From: Actinobacteria bacterium UBA5182
GTDB lineage: Bacteria > Actinomycetota > UBA4738
DNA: 6,671 nucleotides
Direction: 5' to 3'
NCBI GenBank assembly: GCA_002413185.1
Contig: DHWM01000185.1
Coordinates: forward strand, 11,212-17,882
Of this stretch, positions 1 to 5,416 are shown piece after piece. How positions within the stretch are numbered: the stretch's first letter is position 1; each line of letters starts with the position of its first letter. Below the pieces are notes generated by a model that was not told the DNA's origin, ran no database searches, and saw only the letters and a program-made list of their open reading frames with translations. Position numbers and translations under genes: made by a program.

Positions 1-813
1 CTGGCCCAGGACGCCCCGATCCTGCTCCTGGACGAGCCCACCACGCATCTCGACCTTCGCCACGTGGTGGAGACGCTCTCCCTGGTCCGGGCCTTGGCCC
101 GGGACGAGGGCACCACCGTCCTGGCGATCTTCCACGACCTCAACCTGGCCTCGGCTTACTGTGACCGCATCCATGCTCTGGACGGGGGGCGAGTTGTCGC
201 ATCGGGTCCCCCCGGCTCGGTCATCACCCGGGATCTCCTGATGAACGTGTTCGGGATCGAAGCCGACGTCTCGGCGACCGGAGCCGGGGGGCGGCCCACG
301 GTGACGCTCGCCGCGCCGCTCGTCTCGAACCGGATGGCCAGGGGCACCCCCCGGGCCCACGTCGTCGGCGGGGCGGGGCGGGGAGCTGCGGTCATGCGGG
401 CCCTCGCCGAGGGTGGCTTCGAGGTCACCGCCGGCGTCGTGCACGATGGCGACACCGATGCCATGCTGGCGGAACGGCTCAATCTCCTCCGGGTCACCGT
501 CCCGCCGTTTTCGATCATCGACCGTCGCAGTGCCGAGGACTGCGCGGACCTGATGGCTTCTGCGGCTCTCATCGTGGTGTGCGATGCGCCGTTCGGGCCT
601 GGGAACGTGGAGAACCTCCGGCTCGCCGTCACGTCGGCCGAACGAGGGGTCAGGACGGTCCTGCTCGAGCAGGTGCCCATTGCGGAGCGGGACTTTACCG
701 TCGGCGACGAAGCCACCCGGCTGTGGAACAGGCTGCGCGAGCGGGCCGTGACCTTCGCCAATGTGGAGACGCTGGTGGAAGCCGTCGCGCCGGCCGAGCG
801 GCCGCTCGGCTGA
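1..813 (+). CDS. ABC importer ATP-binding protein, FecE/BtuD type, with extra C-terminal domain (5' end cut off)
   Basis: The gene enters from the left edge in frame 1; 270 codons and a TGA stop are visible. This is the ATPase subunit that powers uptake of iron-siderophore, haem or cobalamin on the cytoplasmic face of a BtuC/FecD-type permease. The reading begins just after where the signature motif should be: Walker B ILLLDEP is at visible residues 7-13, the D-loop THLD at 15-18 and the switch histidine at 45 (IFHDLNLA). The Walker A and LSGGQ motifs lie outside the window. After the usual short tail, a second domain begins near residue 118 (HVVGGAGRGAAVM, glycine-rich and Rossmann-like) and runs to about 225, with PFGPGN at 197-202. 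From memory, a similar extension occurs on some archaeal and bacterial cobalamin/iron ABC ATPases; its function is unknown to me. The substrate cannot be decided from this fragment. The gene converges on the response regulator with 22 bp between stop codons. Confidence 0.9.
   Translation: MAQDAPILLLDEPTTHLDLRHVVETLSLVRALARDEGTTVLAIFHDLNLASAYCDRIHALDGGRVVASGPPGSVITRDLLMNVFGIEADVSATGAGGRPTVTLAAPLVSNRMARGTPRAHVVGGAGRGAAVMRALAEGGFEVTAGVVHDGDTDAMLAERLNLLRVTVPPFSIIDRRSAEDCADLMASAALIVVCDAPFGPGNVENLRLAVTSAERGVRTVLLEQVPIAERDFTVGDEATRLWNRLRERAVTFANVETLVEAVAPAERPLG
793..810. terminator. Perfect 18-bp palindrome at a convergent gene junction, possible bidirectional terminator
   Basis: GCCGAGCGGCCGCTCGGC reads identically on both strands and ends at the base before the ABC gene's TGA (811-813). 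As RNA it forms a 7-bp all-strong stem apart from one A-U pair, with a GGCC loop. It lies inside the last codons of the ABC gene and 26 bp beyond the stop of the opposing response regulator, so it could serve both transcripts. There is no U-tract, so this would be an atypical terminator of the kind often proposed in high-GC Gram-positives, or it may act in mRNA 3'-end protection. Confidence 0.45.
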
Positions 814-835
814 CCGGGTGCGGCCCAGGAGCCGG

Positions 836-1462
836 CTAGTCGACCAGGCCCTTTCGAAGGGCGATGGCCACGGCCTGGGCCCGGTCGTTCGCGCCGAGCT
901 TCTCGAAGATCCGCTCCAGGTGGGTCTTCACCGTGTGGGCGGAGATCCCCAGGTCGTGGGCGACCTCCTTGGTGGTCGCGCCGTAGGCGACCTTCTGAAG
1001 GATCTGGGACTCCCGGCGGGACAGCGGGGTCTCCGGGGGCCGCTCCACGAACTGGACCTCTTCGATGAACGCTCGGGTCAGCGTGGGGTGGATGACCGCC
1101 TTTCCCTCCATCGCCAGCTTGGCGGCCTGGATCAGCTCGGTGGCGCTGGCGTCCTTCAGCAGGTATCCGGAGACGCCGGCACGGATGGCGTCGGCCACCG
1201 CCTCGCGCGACTCCTCGATGGTGAACAGGATGACCTTGGTATCCGGACAGGAGTCTCGGATGATCTTCGTCGCCTCGAGTCCGCCCATCCCCGGCATTCG
1301 CACGTCCATGAACACGACGTCGGGCCCGAGCGACTTCGCCGCCTCGACGGCTTCCTCACCTGTCTGAGACTCGCCGACGATCTCGACTTCCTTCGACGTC
1401 GAAAGCGCGGATCGCAGGCCGTCCCTCGTGACGGGATGGTCATCGACGATCAGCACGCGCAT
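836..1462 (-). CDS. NarL/FixJ-family response regulator, REC plus LuxR-type HTH
   Basis: This 208-residue two-domain regulator has the family's usual length. The receiver domain spans residues 1-118: acidic pocket D7/D8 (MRVLIVDDHP), phosphoacceptor D53 in FMDVRMPG, switch T81 in LFT and K103 in LLKDA. A linker leads to a LuxR-type HTH at about 145-208, with the typical stretches LSRRESQIL, TTKEVAHDLGIS and HTVKTHLERIFEKLG. Phosphorylation at D53 would promote dimerisation and promoter binding. The ATG at 1462 was chosen because the receiver fold begins exactly there and GGGAG sits about 7 nt upstream; the frame stays open further upstream only as antisense of the DUF59 gene. It is divergent from the DUF59 gene across a 96-bp region containing a dyad, which could be an autoregulatory site. 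No HisKA_3-type kinase, the usual NarL partner, is adjacent. Its target genes are unknown. Confidence 0.94.
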   Translation of the reverse strand: MRVLIVDDHPVTRDGLRSALSTSKEVEIVGESQTGEEAVEAAKSLGPDVVFMDVRMPGMGGLEATKIIRDSCPDTKVILFTIEESREAVADAIRAGVSGYLLKDASATELIQAAKLAMEGKAVIHPTLTRAFIEEVQFVERPPETPLSRRESQILQKVAYGATTKEVAHDLGISAHTVKTHLERIFEKLGANDRAQAVAIALRKGLVD

Positions 1463-1516
1463 CGGCGGCTCCCAGCGCTGCTCGGCGAGCTCGAGTGGGT
1501 CGTCTTCACCGAGGTC

Positions 1517-1538
1517 TTGTAGCGGACGCCGCCTACAA
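1517..1538. promoter_or_regulatory. Dyad TTGTAG-N10-CTACAA between divergent genes, candidate operator
   Basis: TTGTAG (1517-1522) and CTACAA (1533-1538) form perfect 6-bp arms separated by 10 bp. If one unpaired C is allowed, the inner CGG and CCG also pair, giving a nine-pair hairpin. The right arm overlaps a TACAAT hexamer in one direction and a TATTGT hexamer in the other. This placement suits a dimeric repressor or activator controlling the response regulator, the DUF59 gene or both. The binding protein is not known; the adjacent LuxR-type regulator is one candidate. Confidence 0.45.
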
Positions 1539-1539
1539 T
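1534..1539 (+). promoter_or_regulatory. Possible -10 element (TACAAT) for the DUF59 gene
   Basis: TACAAT matches the housekeeping -10 consensus at five of six positions and lies 20 bp before the DUF59 ATG. No good -35 is visible at 16-18 bp upstream (GAGGTC at the 17-bp position), so it would need an activator, perhaps at the overlapping dyad. A start about 7 bp downstream would give a very short leader beginning at the Shine-Dalgarno sequence, which weakens the case. Confidence 0.3.
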
Positions 1540-1563
1540 AGCCCGAGGAGGGTCGCATATGAA
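1535..1563 (-). promoter_or_regulatory. Possible promoter for the response regulator, TTCATA-17-TATTGT
   Basis: On the minus strand TTCATA (1563-1558) is followed after 17 bp by TATTGT (1540-1535). Each matches its housekeeping consensus at four of six positions. Transcription would start near 1528 and give a leader of about 65 nt before the regulator's ATG. The -10 overlaps the dyad arm and the opposing TACAAT, so the two promoters would interfere with each other if both are real. Confidence 0.3.
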
Positions 1564-1900
1564 GGAAGCCAGCGAGATGAGTGAAGCCGTCCAAGGCGGC
1601 TCGTCGCTGAAGGAACAGGTCCTCGAAGCGCTCAAGAACGTCCAGGACCCGGAGCTCGGTATCAACATCGTGGACCTCGGGCTGGTCTACGGCGTCGAGT
1701 TCCAGGGCGACACGGTCCACATCACCTATACCCTGACCACGATGGGCTGCCCCATCGGCCCGCTGATCGAGGCGGAGATCAAGCAGTTCCTCTCGGGTGT
1801 CGAGGGGATCGAGAACATCGACGCCGAAATGGTTCTGCGCCCGCCCTGGACTCCCGAGATGATGTCCGAAGAGGCCAAGGCCGCGCTGGGGTTCTTCTAG
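1559..1900 (+). CDS. MIP18/DUF59 family Fe-S cluster maturation protein (SufT/PaaD-like)
   Basis: This 113-residue protein is close to a bare MIP18 domain. Family hallmarks are DPELGINIVDLGLVYGV (residues 30-46) and the reactive Cys64 in TTMGCPIGP, followed by LRPPWTPEMMSEEAKAALGF at the C-terminus, typical of the stand-alone actinobacterial form. Members act in the cytosol in Fe-S cluster carriage or maturation and are often encoded with suf genes; PaaD of phenylacetate degradation is a relative, but no paa gene is present. The ATG at 1559 is preferred because a strong GAGGAGGG (1545-1552) ends 6 nt before it. A second ATG at 1577 with a weaker GAAGGAA would remove six residues outside the conserved domain. 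A 95-bp gap separates it from the sulfurtransferase gene and holds a promoter candidate, so the two may or may not be co-transcribed. The sufB start in the same window supports a Fe-S role. Confidence 0.92.
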   Translation: MKEASEMSEAVQGGSSLKEQVLEALKNVQDPELGINIVDLGLVYGVEFQGDTVHITYTLTTMGCPIGPLIEAEIKQFLSGVEGIENIDAEMVLRPPWTPEMMSEEAKAALGFF

Positions 1901-1912
1901 GGCGGGCCCGCC
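1901..1912. terminator. 12-bp palindrome directly after the DUF59 stop, weak terminator candidate
   Basis: GGCGGGCCCGCC is a perfect palindrome starting at the base after the TAG stop. It would fold into a 4-bp stem with a GGCC loop and has no U-tract. It is too small to be a convincing terminator alone, but it fits the series of stop-adjacent hairpins in this window. Confidence 0.25.
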
Positions 1913-1913
1913 G

Positions 1914-1945
1914 TTGCGGAGAATCCGATCTTCTGCATAGGATTC
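1914..1945 (+). promoter_or_regulatory. Promoter candidate TTGCGG-18-TAGGAT with overlapping GAATCC/GGATTC dyad, before the sulfurtransferase gene
   Basis: TTGCGG (1914-1919) is followed after 18 bp by TAGGAT (1938-1943), a -10 form common in high-GC Gram-positives. A start near 1950 would leave a leader of about 45 nt carrying AAAGGGG (1983-1989), 6 nt before the ATG at 1996. Overlaid on it, GAATCC (1921-1926) and GGATTC (1940-1945) form a perfect 6-bp inverted repeat with a 13-bp spacer, and its right arm covers most of the -10. A protein bound there would block RNA polymerase, so this is a repressor-site candidate. Confidence 0.4.
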
Positions 1946-1995
1946 ACCGACCCGTCACCGCAGCGAGGAGAACCGGCCGCAGAAAGGGGTTTCCG

Positions 1996-2844
1996 ATGCC
2001 GGAGGAGTACGCCAATCCAGACGCGCTGGTCGAGACCGACTGGCTGGCCGAGCACCTGAACGACCCCGCCGTCCGAATCATCGAGGTGGACGAGGACACC
2101 ACCGCCTACCAGAAGGGCCATATCGCGGGTGCGGTGGGGTGGAACTGGAGTACCGACCTGCACGCGCCGGTTGGACGGGACTACGTGGGCCAGGAGGGCC
2201 TATCTCGGCTCCTCCAGCAGGCCGGCCTGGGCCGCGACACCACGATCGTGCTGTACGGGGGCAACAACAACTGGTTCGCCGCGTACGCCTACTGGCTCAT
2301 CCGCTACCTTGGGCACGGGAACGTGAAGCTGCTGAACGGGGGGCGCAAGAAGTGGGAGCTCGAAAGCCGTGAGCTCACCATGGACGCGACCTCGAACGAA
2401 CCCACCGACTTTCGGATCGAGGGCCCCGTCAACGGTGACTTCCGGGCCTTTCGGGACTACGTGCTCGACCGGGTCGACGAGGGGAACGCTGCGTTCGTGG
2501 ACGTTCGATCTCCCGAGGAGTACCGAGGGGAGAAGCTCGCCCCCGATCACCTCCCACAGGAGCAGTCCCAGGTTCCAGGCCATATCCCTGGGGCCGCGAA
2601 CATCCCGTGGGCGAAGGCGGCGAACGACGACGGTTCGTTCAAGTCGGCCGAGGAGCTCCGAGCGCTGTACGAGGAGGCCGGCGTCACTCCTGACAGGGAG
2701 ATCATCGCGTACTGTCGCATCGGTGAGCGAAGCTCCCACACATGGTTCGCCCTCCGGGAGCTGTTGGGGTACGCCAACGTCAAGAACTACGACGGGTCGT
2801 GGACCGAGTACGGCTCGCTGGTCGGCGTGCCCGTCGAGAAGTAG
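1996..2844 (+). CDS. cysA2: Thiosulfate sulfurtransferase (tandem rhodanese), CysA2-like
   Basis: This 282-residue protein is built of two rhodanese domains: an N-terminal structural domain (about 10-130, with YGGNNNWFAAYAYW at 87-100) and a catalytic C-terminal domain (about 150-280). The active-site loop CRIGERS starts at Cys240, which would carry the persulfide; the CRxGxR form is typical of thiosulfate:cyanide sulfurtransferases rather than mercaptopyruvate enzymes (CGSG type). Long stretches such as APDHLPQEQSQVPGHIPGA and CRIGERSSHTWF strongly recall mycobacterial CysA2/CysA3 from memory. It is cytosolic, with no signal peptide. The likely role is sulfane-sulfur handling, cyanide detoxification or sulfur supply. 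The ATG at 1996 follows AAAGGGG by 6 nt and gives the full family length. The thioredoxin and DUF1416 genes I recall beside mycobacterial cysA2 are absent; its neighbour is a DUF59 Fe-S gene. The symbol reflects resemblance and is not a proven orthology. Confidence 0.95.
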   Translation: MPEEYANPDALVETDWLAEHLNDPAVRIIEVDEDTTAYQKGHIAGAVGWNWSTDLHAPVGRDYVGQEGLSRLLQQAGLGRDTTIVLYGGNNNWFAAYAYWLIRYLGHGNVKLLNGGRKKWELESRELTMDATSNEPTDFRIEGPVNGDFRAFRDYVLDRVDEGNAAFVDVRSPEEYRGEKLAPDHLPQEQSQVPGHIPGAANIPWAKAANDDGSFKSAEELRALYEEAGVTPDREIIAYCRIGERSSHTWFALRELLGYANVKNYDGSWTEYGSLVGVPVEK

Positions 2845-2845
2845 G

Positions 2846-2863
2846 TCAAACCGGGGCGCCCGG
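2846..2863 (-). terminator. Hairpin plus TTT at the end of the histidine kinase gene
   Basis: On the minus strand CCGGG-CGC-CCCGG is followed directly by TTTGA, where TGA is the kinase stop. The 5-bp GC stem with a short T run resembles a compact intrinsic terminator. On the plus strand the same inverted repeat starts 7 bp after the sulfurtransferase stop, so it may serve both convergent genes. The U-tract is short, and release there would end the message almost at the stop codon, so confidence is low. Confidence 0.3.
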
Positions 2864-5290
2864 CAGGAACACCCGGAACGAGGCCCCGCCACCGGGGCGA
2901 TCCTCGACCCACGCCTTGCCTCCGTGGAGCTCGGCAAACTTCGCCACCAGTGACAGGCCGATGCCCACGCCCGGCGAGTGCGCGGGAGCGTTCGGCCCCT
3001 GCTGGAACGGCTCGAAGATGGAGTCACGAACTTCCTGGGGCACACCCGGCCCGGTGTCCTCCACCACGATGAGGACACCTCCCCGATCGGGCCCGACCTT
3101 CACGCAGATGGTCGCGGCCGGCGGGGTGTGCCTGACGGCGTTGGCAAGCAGGTTCTCCAGGATGCGTTCGACCTTGGGGGCATCCACGGAGACGATCACC
3201 AGCTCGGCCTCGACGCGCACCTGGCGCCGCCCCAGAATCCCCGAGCTCTCCACCGTGCGCCTGGTCAGCTGGCCGACGTCCGTCAGCCGGCGCAGCGGCT
3301 CGAGTATTCCCCGGTCGAGGCGGTCCAGGTCGAGCAGATCCGCCAGGAGCTGGTCGAGCTTCCTGGCGTTCATGGCCATCCGGTGGATGAGGTCTCGCTG
3401 CTCTTCGATGGAAAGCTCGGGTCGATTCTCCAGCGTGAGGGCCATGCCGAGCACCGACGCGAGTGGCGTTCGGAGCTCGTGCGACACCGCGTGGAGGAAC
3501 GTGGTCTTCATCTCGTCCAGGGCCCGAAGCCGATCCGACGCCTCCTTCTCCTGGTCGAAAGCCTCGCGCAGCGTCTCCTCGGCGCGCTTGCGTTCGGTGA
3601 TGTCCTCCCCGATGCTGCTCATCCCGATCACCGCGCCGACCGGGTCGCGGAGCATCGTGTTGCTCCAGAGCATCAGGCGACGATCGCCCTGACGGGTCAG
3701 GATGGTCCCTTCCGCATGGGCGCGGTTGATCCCATGTCCGATGTCCTCGTGAAAGGCCTCGCGGTCCTCGTCGTGTGCGAACACCTCGAACCAGTTCGCT
3801 CCGAGGACCTCTTCACGCCGCCAGCCGGTCAGCGCCAGCAGGAAGTCGTTGCAGAAGGTGACGTTGCCCCTGACGTCCACGCTCACAGTGGCCAGCTGGA
3901 CGTTCTCCAGCATGTCGCGATACCGCCGCTCGGACTCGAGCAGCGCCTCTTCGGCCAGGCGTCGCTCCGCCAGCTCGCGCTGGGAGGCCGTATACAGCCG
4001 GGCGTTGTCGAGGGCGATCGAGGCGAGAGGGGCGAACCTCGAGAGCACCTCGATCTCCTCTTTGGTGAAGACCTTGCCCTCGGTCAGGTCGCCCAGGCCG
4101 AGGACCCCGACGACCTCCGTGCCAGAGGTCAACGGGACGCCGACGCCAGACCCATGGCGGCCCATCACGAACCGCTCGGACCGCCCCTCCCACGCCTCGT
4201 AGTCGTCGACCACCACTGGGCTGTTCCGCTCCCACACCTTGCCCGCGAGCCCCTCTCCTCGCCGGATCCGCCTTCCCACCCACTCGGCGAAGAAGCCCAA
4301 GCCGACCTCCATCTCCATGTCGTCGCCGTCCGGCCCGACCAGGTAGATGTAACCGTTCGAGGTACCGACCAGAGAGGCAGCCTTGGCCACGATGGCCTGA
4401 AGTGAGTCGCGGAGCTCCAGACGATCCATCAGCGCGAGGGCGGTCTCGTGCAGTGCGCCGAGGTTCTCGTTCCGCTGCTGCAGGGCGGTCTCCGTCCGCT
4501 TCCGCTCCGTGATGTCGCGGATCACCACCTGCACCGCGCTCTCCCCTTGCTGGTCGAAGGGGGCCGCGGCCACTTCGACGTCGACGGCCGTCCCGTCCAA
4601 TCGCACGAAGCGTTCCTCGACCAGGGGGACGTTGCTGCCTTCGCGAAGCCGTTGGAGCCGGGTGAGCACACCCGGACGGGAGTCGGGATGGACGAACTGC
4701 AGGACCGACTTGCCCACGACATCCTCATCCGAGGTCGCGCCGAGGAGCTTGACCGCCGCCGGGTTGGCGAAGACGATCACGCCTTGCTTGTGGACCACGA
4801 TGCCGTCCGGAGAGATCTCGACGAGCCTCCGGCTCCGTTCCTCGGTCTGGCGCAGCGCGTCTTCGGTCCGCTTGCGCTCGGTCACGTCCCTGGCGATCCC
4901 CAGGATGCTGACGACCGCGCCGTCCACGACCCTGGGAGCCGAGGTGAACTCCCCGTAGACGACCTGGCCGGACTTCGACATTACCCGGAGCTCGTAGGAG
5001 GGGGGGCCTTCGCCGGCCAGCGCTCGAGTGAACAGCTCCATGGCCAGGGGAAGGTCGTCGGGATGGAGGAGGGGAGCGAACGGCCGCCCCAGCCATTCGT
5101 CCCGGGACCACCCGGTGATCCGCTCGAAGGCCTGGTTGAGCGAGGTGAGGGTGCCGTCGGCGGCAAGCGTGAAGATGACGTCGGTGGCGCTCTCGACCAG
5201 GCGGCGGTGGCGCTCCTCCGATTCCCGGAGCGCATGCTCGGTGAGCTCTCGATCGGTCAGCTCGAACATGCCGCACCGGCACGCCCACAC
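2846..5290 (-). CDS. Soluble hybrid-sensor histidine kinase, PAS-PAS-GAF-PAS-HisKA-HATPase
   Basis: This is an 814-residue cytoplasmic sensor kinase with no membrane segment. Domains in order: PAS1 about 24-138, PAS2 about 150-262, GAF about 285-435, PAS3 about 450-568, HisKA about 590-657, and HATPase_c about 700-812. Each PAS ends in the D[VI]TERKR linker helix. The phosphoacceptor is His604 (HAVSHELRTP), the N box is ENLLANAVRH (712-721), G1 is DTGPG (745-749) and G2 is GVGIGLSL (774-781). No receiver domain is present. The GAF has no cysteine, so it is not a bilin-binding phytochrome, and no PAS carries the LOV flavin-cysteine motif; the ligand is unknown. The GTG at 5290 is chosen because GAGGTG precedes it at 5 nt; ATG 5269 (seven residues shorter) has no clear ribosome site. 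It is divergent from the VIT1-family gene and convergent with the sulfurtransferase gene (1-bp gap). HisKA kinases usually pair with OmpR-type regulators, none of which is adjacent. Confidence 0.94.
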   Translation of the reverse strand: MWACRCGMFELTDRELTEHALRESEERHRRLVESATDVIFTLAADGTLTSLNQAFERITGWSRDEWLGRPFAPLLHPDDLPLAMELFTRALAGEGPPSYELRVMSKSGQVVYGEFTSAPRVVDGAVVSILGIARDVTERKRTEDALRQTEERSRRLVEISPDGIVVHKQGVIVFANPAAVKLLGATSDEDVVGKSVLQFVHPDSRPGVLTRLQRLREGSNVPLVEERFVRLDGTAVDVEVAAAPFDQQGESAVQVVIRDITERKRTETALQQRNENLGALHETALALMDRLELRDSLQAIVAKAASLVGTSNGYIYLVGPDGDDMEMEVGLGFFAEWVGRRIRRGEGLAGKVWERNSPVVVDDYEAWEGRSERFVMGRHGSGVGVPLTSGTEVVGVLGLGDLTEGKVFTKEEIEVLSRFAPLASIALDNARLYTASQRELAERRLAEEALLESERRYRDMLENVQLATVSVDVRGNVTFCNDFLLALTGWRREEVLGANWFEVFAHDEDREAFHEDIGHGINRAHAEGTILTRQGDRRLMLWSNTMLRDPVGAVIGMSSIGEDITERKRAEETLREAFDQEKEASDRLRALDEMKTTFLHAVSHELRTPLASVLGMALTLENRPELSIEEQRDLIHRMAMNARKLDQLLADLLDLDRLDRGILEPLRRLTDVGQLTRRTVESSGILGRRQVRVEAELVIVSVDAPKVERILENLLANAVRHTPPAATICVKVGPDRGGVLIVVEDTGPGVPQEVRDSIFEPFQQGPNAPAHSPGVGIGLSLVAKFAELHGGKAWVEDRPGGGASFRVFLPGAPV

Positions 5291-5307
5291 CGCCCCACCT
5301 CGGGTGG
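5291..5307 (-). promoter_or_regulatory. Kinase ribosome binding site within a hairpin
   Basis: On the minus strand CCACC-CGA-GGTGG (5307-5295) forms a 5-bp stem with a 3-nt loop. The Shine-Dalgarno-like GAGGTG lies in the loop end and 3' arm, then GGGCG leads to the GTG at 5290. If the GTG is the true start, the ribosome site is partly hidden in the folded leader, which would limit translation or allow control. With ATG 5269 as start the hairpin would have no such role. Confidence 0.35.
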
Positions 5308-5350
5308 CGGGAGCGCTGAGGCCACTTCACCTCCCCATCAGCTGCTGGTT

Positions 5351-5377
5351 ACCTGCGTTATCGACGCCGCACCTGCG
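5351..5377. repeat. Direct repeat ACCTGCG x2, 20 bp apart, candidate regulator sites
   Basis: ACCTGCG occurs at 5351-5357 and 5371-5377, exactly 20 bp start to start, so both copies face the same side of the helix. A third copy lies upstream of sufB (6256-6262), and I found none in the coding sequence. The copy at 5371 continues as CGGAGGTT, close to the CGGGTT after the sufB copy. This suggests a regulator common to the VIT1-family gene (and perhaps the divergent kinase) and sufB. It does not resemble the DtxR/IdeR iron box I know. Confidence 0.4.
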
Positions 5378-5386
5378 GAGGTTGAA
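5357..5386 (-). promoter_or_regulatory. Weak promoter candidate for the histidine kinase, TTCAAC-18-GATAAC
   Basis: On the minus strand TTCAAC (5386-5381) is followed after 18 bp by GATAAC (5362-5357). The -35 match is poor and the -10 match is partial. A start near 5350 would give a leader of about 60 nt containing the ribosome-site hairpin. The -35 overlaps that of the opposing VIT1-family promoter, so the two may compete for polymerase. Confidence 0.22.
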
Positions 5387-5395
5387 GGGAGGTTG
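5377..5395 (+). repeat. Tandem direct repeat GGAGGTTG x2 with 11-bp period
   Basis: GGAGGTTG occurs at 5377-5384 and 5388-5395, one helical turn apart, separated by AAG. The pair surrounds the candidate -35 (TTGAAG, 5382-5387) of the VIT1-family gene. Head-to-tail half-sites spaced by one turn are the usual layout for winged-helix response regulators and several other activators. Confidence 0.4.
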
Positions 5396-5416
5396 CCGGG
5401 CGGTAGTCTGCTGGGC
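5382..5416 (+). promoter_or_regulatory. Leaderless promoter of the VIT1-family gene, TTGAAG-16-TAGTCT
   Basis: TTGAAG (5382-5387) is followed after 16 bp by TAGTCT (5404-5409), a TAnnnT -10. Seven bases later comes the ATG at 5417, so transcription should start at or one base before the A of the start codon. There is no Shine-Dalgarno at a working distance; GGGAGG at 5387-5392 lies 24 nt upstream of the ATG. Both points agree with a leaderless mRNA, which is frequent in Actinomycetota. Confidence 0.55.

Noticed and set aside
156..761. Minus-strand open frame across the ABC ATPase gene
   Set aside because: It lies antisense to clear ABC motifs, is Ser/Arg-rich as expected of a shadow frame, and has no ribosome site or domain.
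1463..1720. N-terminal extension of the response regulator on the minus strand
   Set aside because: The receiver domain begins exactly at the ATG at 1462 with a ribosome site before it. The extension is antisense to the conserved DUF59 gene and matches nothing.
2978..4405. Long plus-strand open frame inside the kinase gene
   Set aside because: It is the antisense shadow of the PAS/GAF/HisKA coding region in GC-rich DNA. It has repetitive His/Arg/Leu-rich composition and no recognisable domain.
3986..4438. GAF domain as a phytochrome photosensor
   Set aside because: The GAF has no cysteine for bilin attachment and no PHY domain follows; a third PAS domain comes next.
3585..4890. Imperfect DNA repeats in the kinase gene around 3585, 4494 and 4866
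   Set aside because: They encode the D[VI]TERKR linker helix that normally ends each PAS domain, so protein-level conservation explains them.
4448..5416. Open frame upstream of and in frame with the VIT1-family ATG, suggesting a much longer protein
   Set aside because: It runs antisense to the well-supported kinase gene, has low-complexity Arg/Gly/Leu-rich composition and no family resemblance. The promoter and -10 spacing point to the ATG at 5417.
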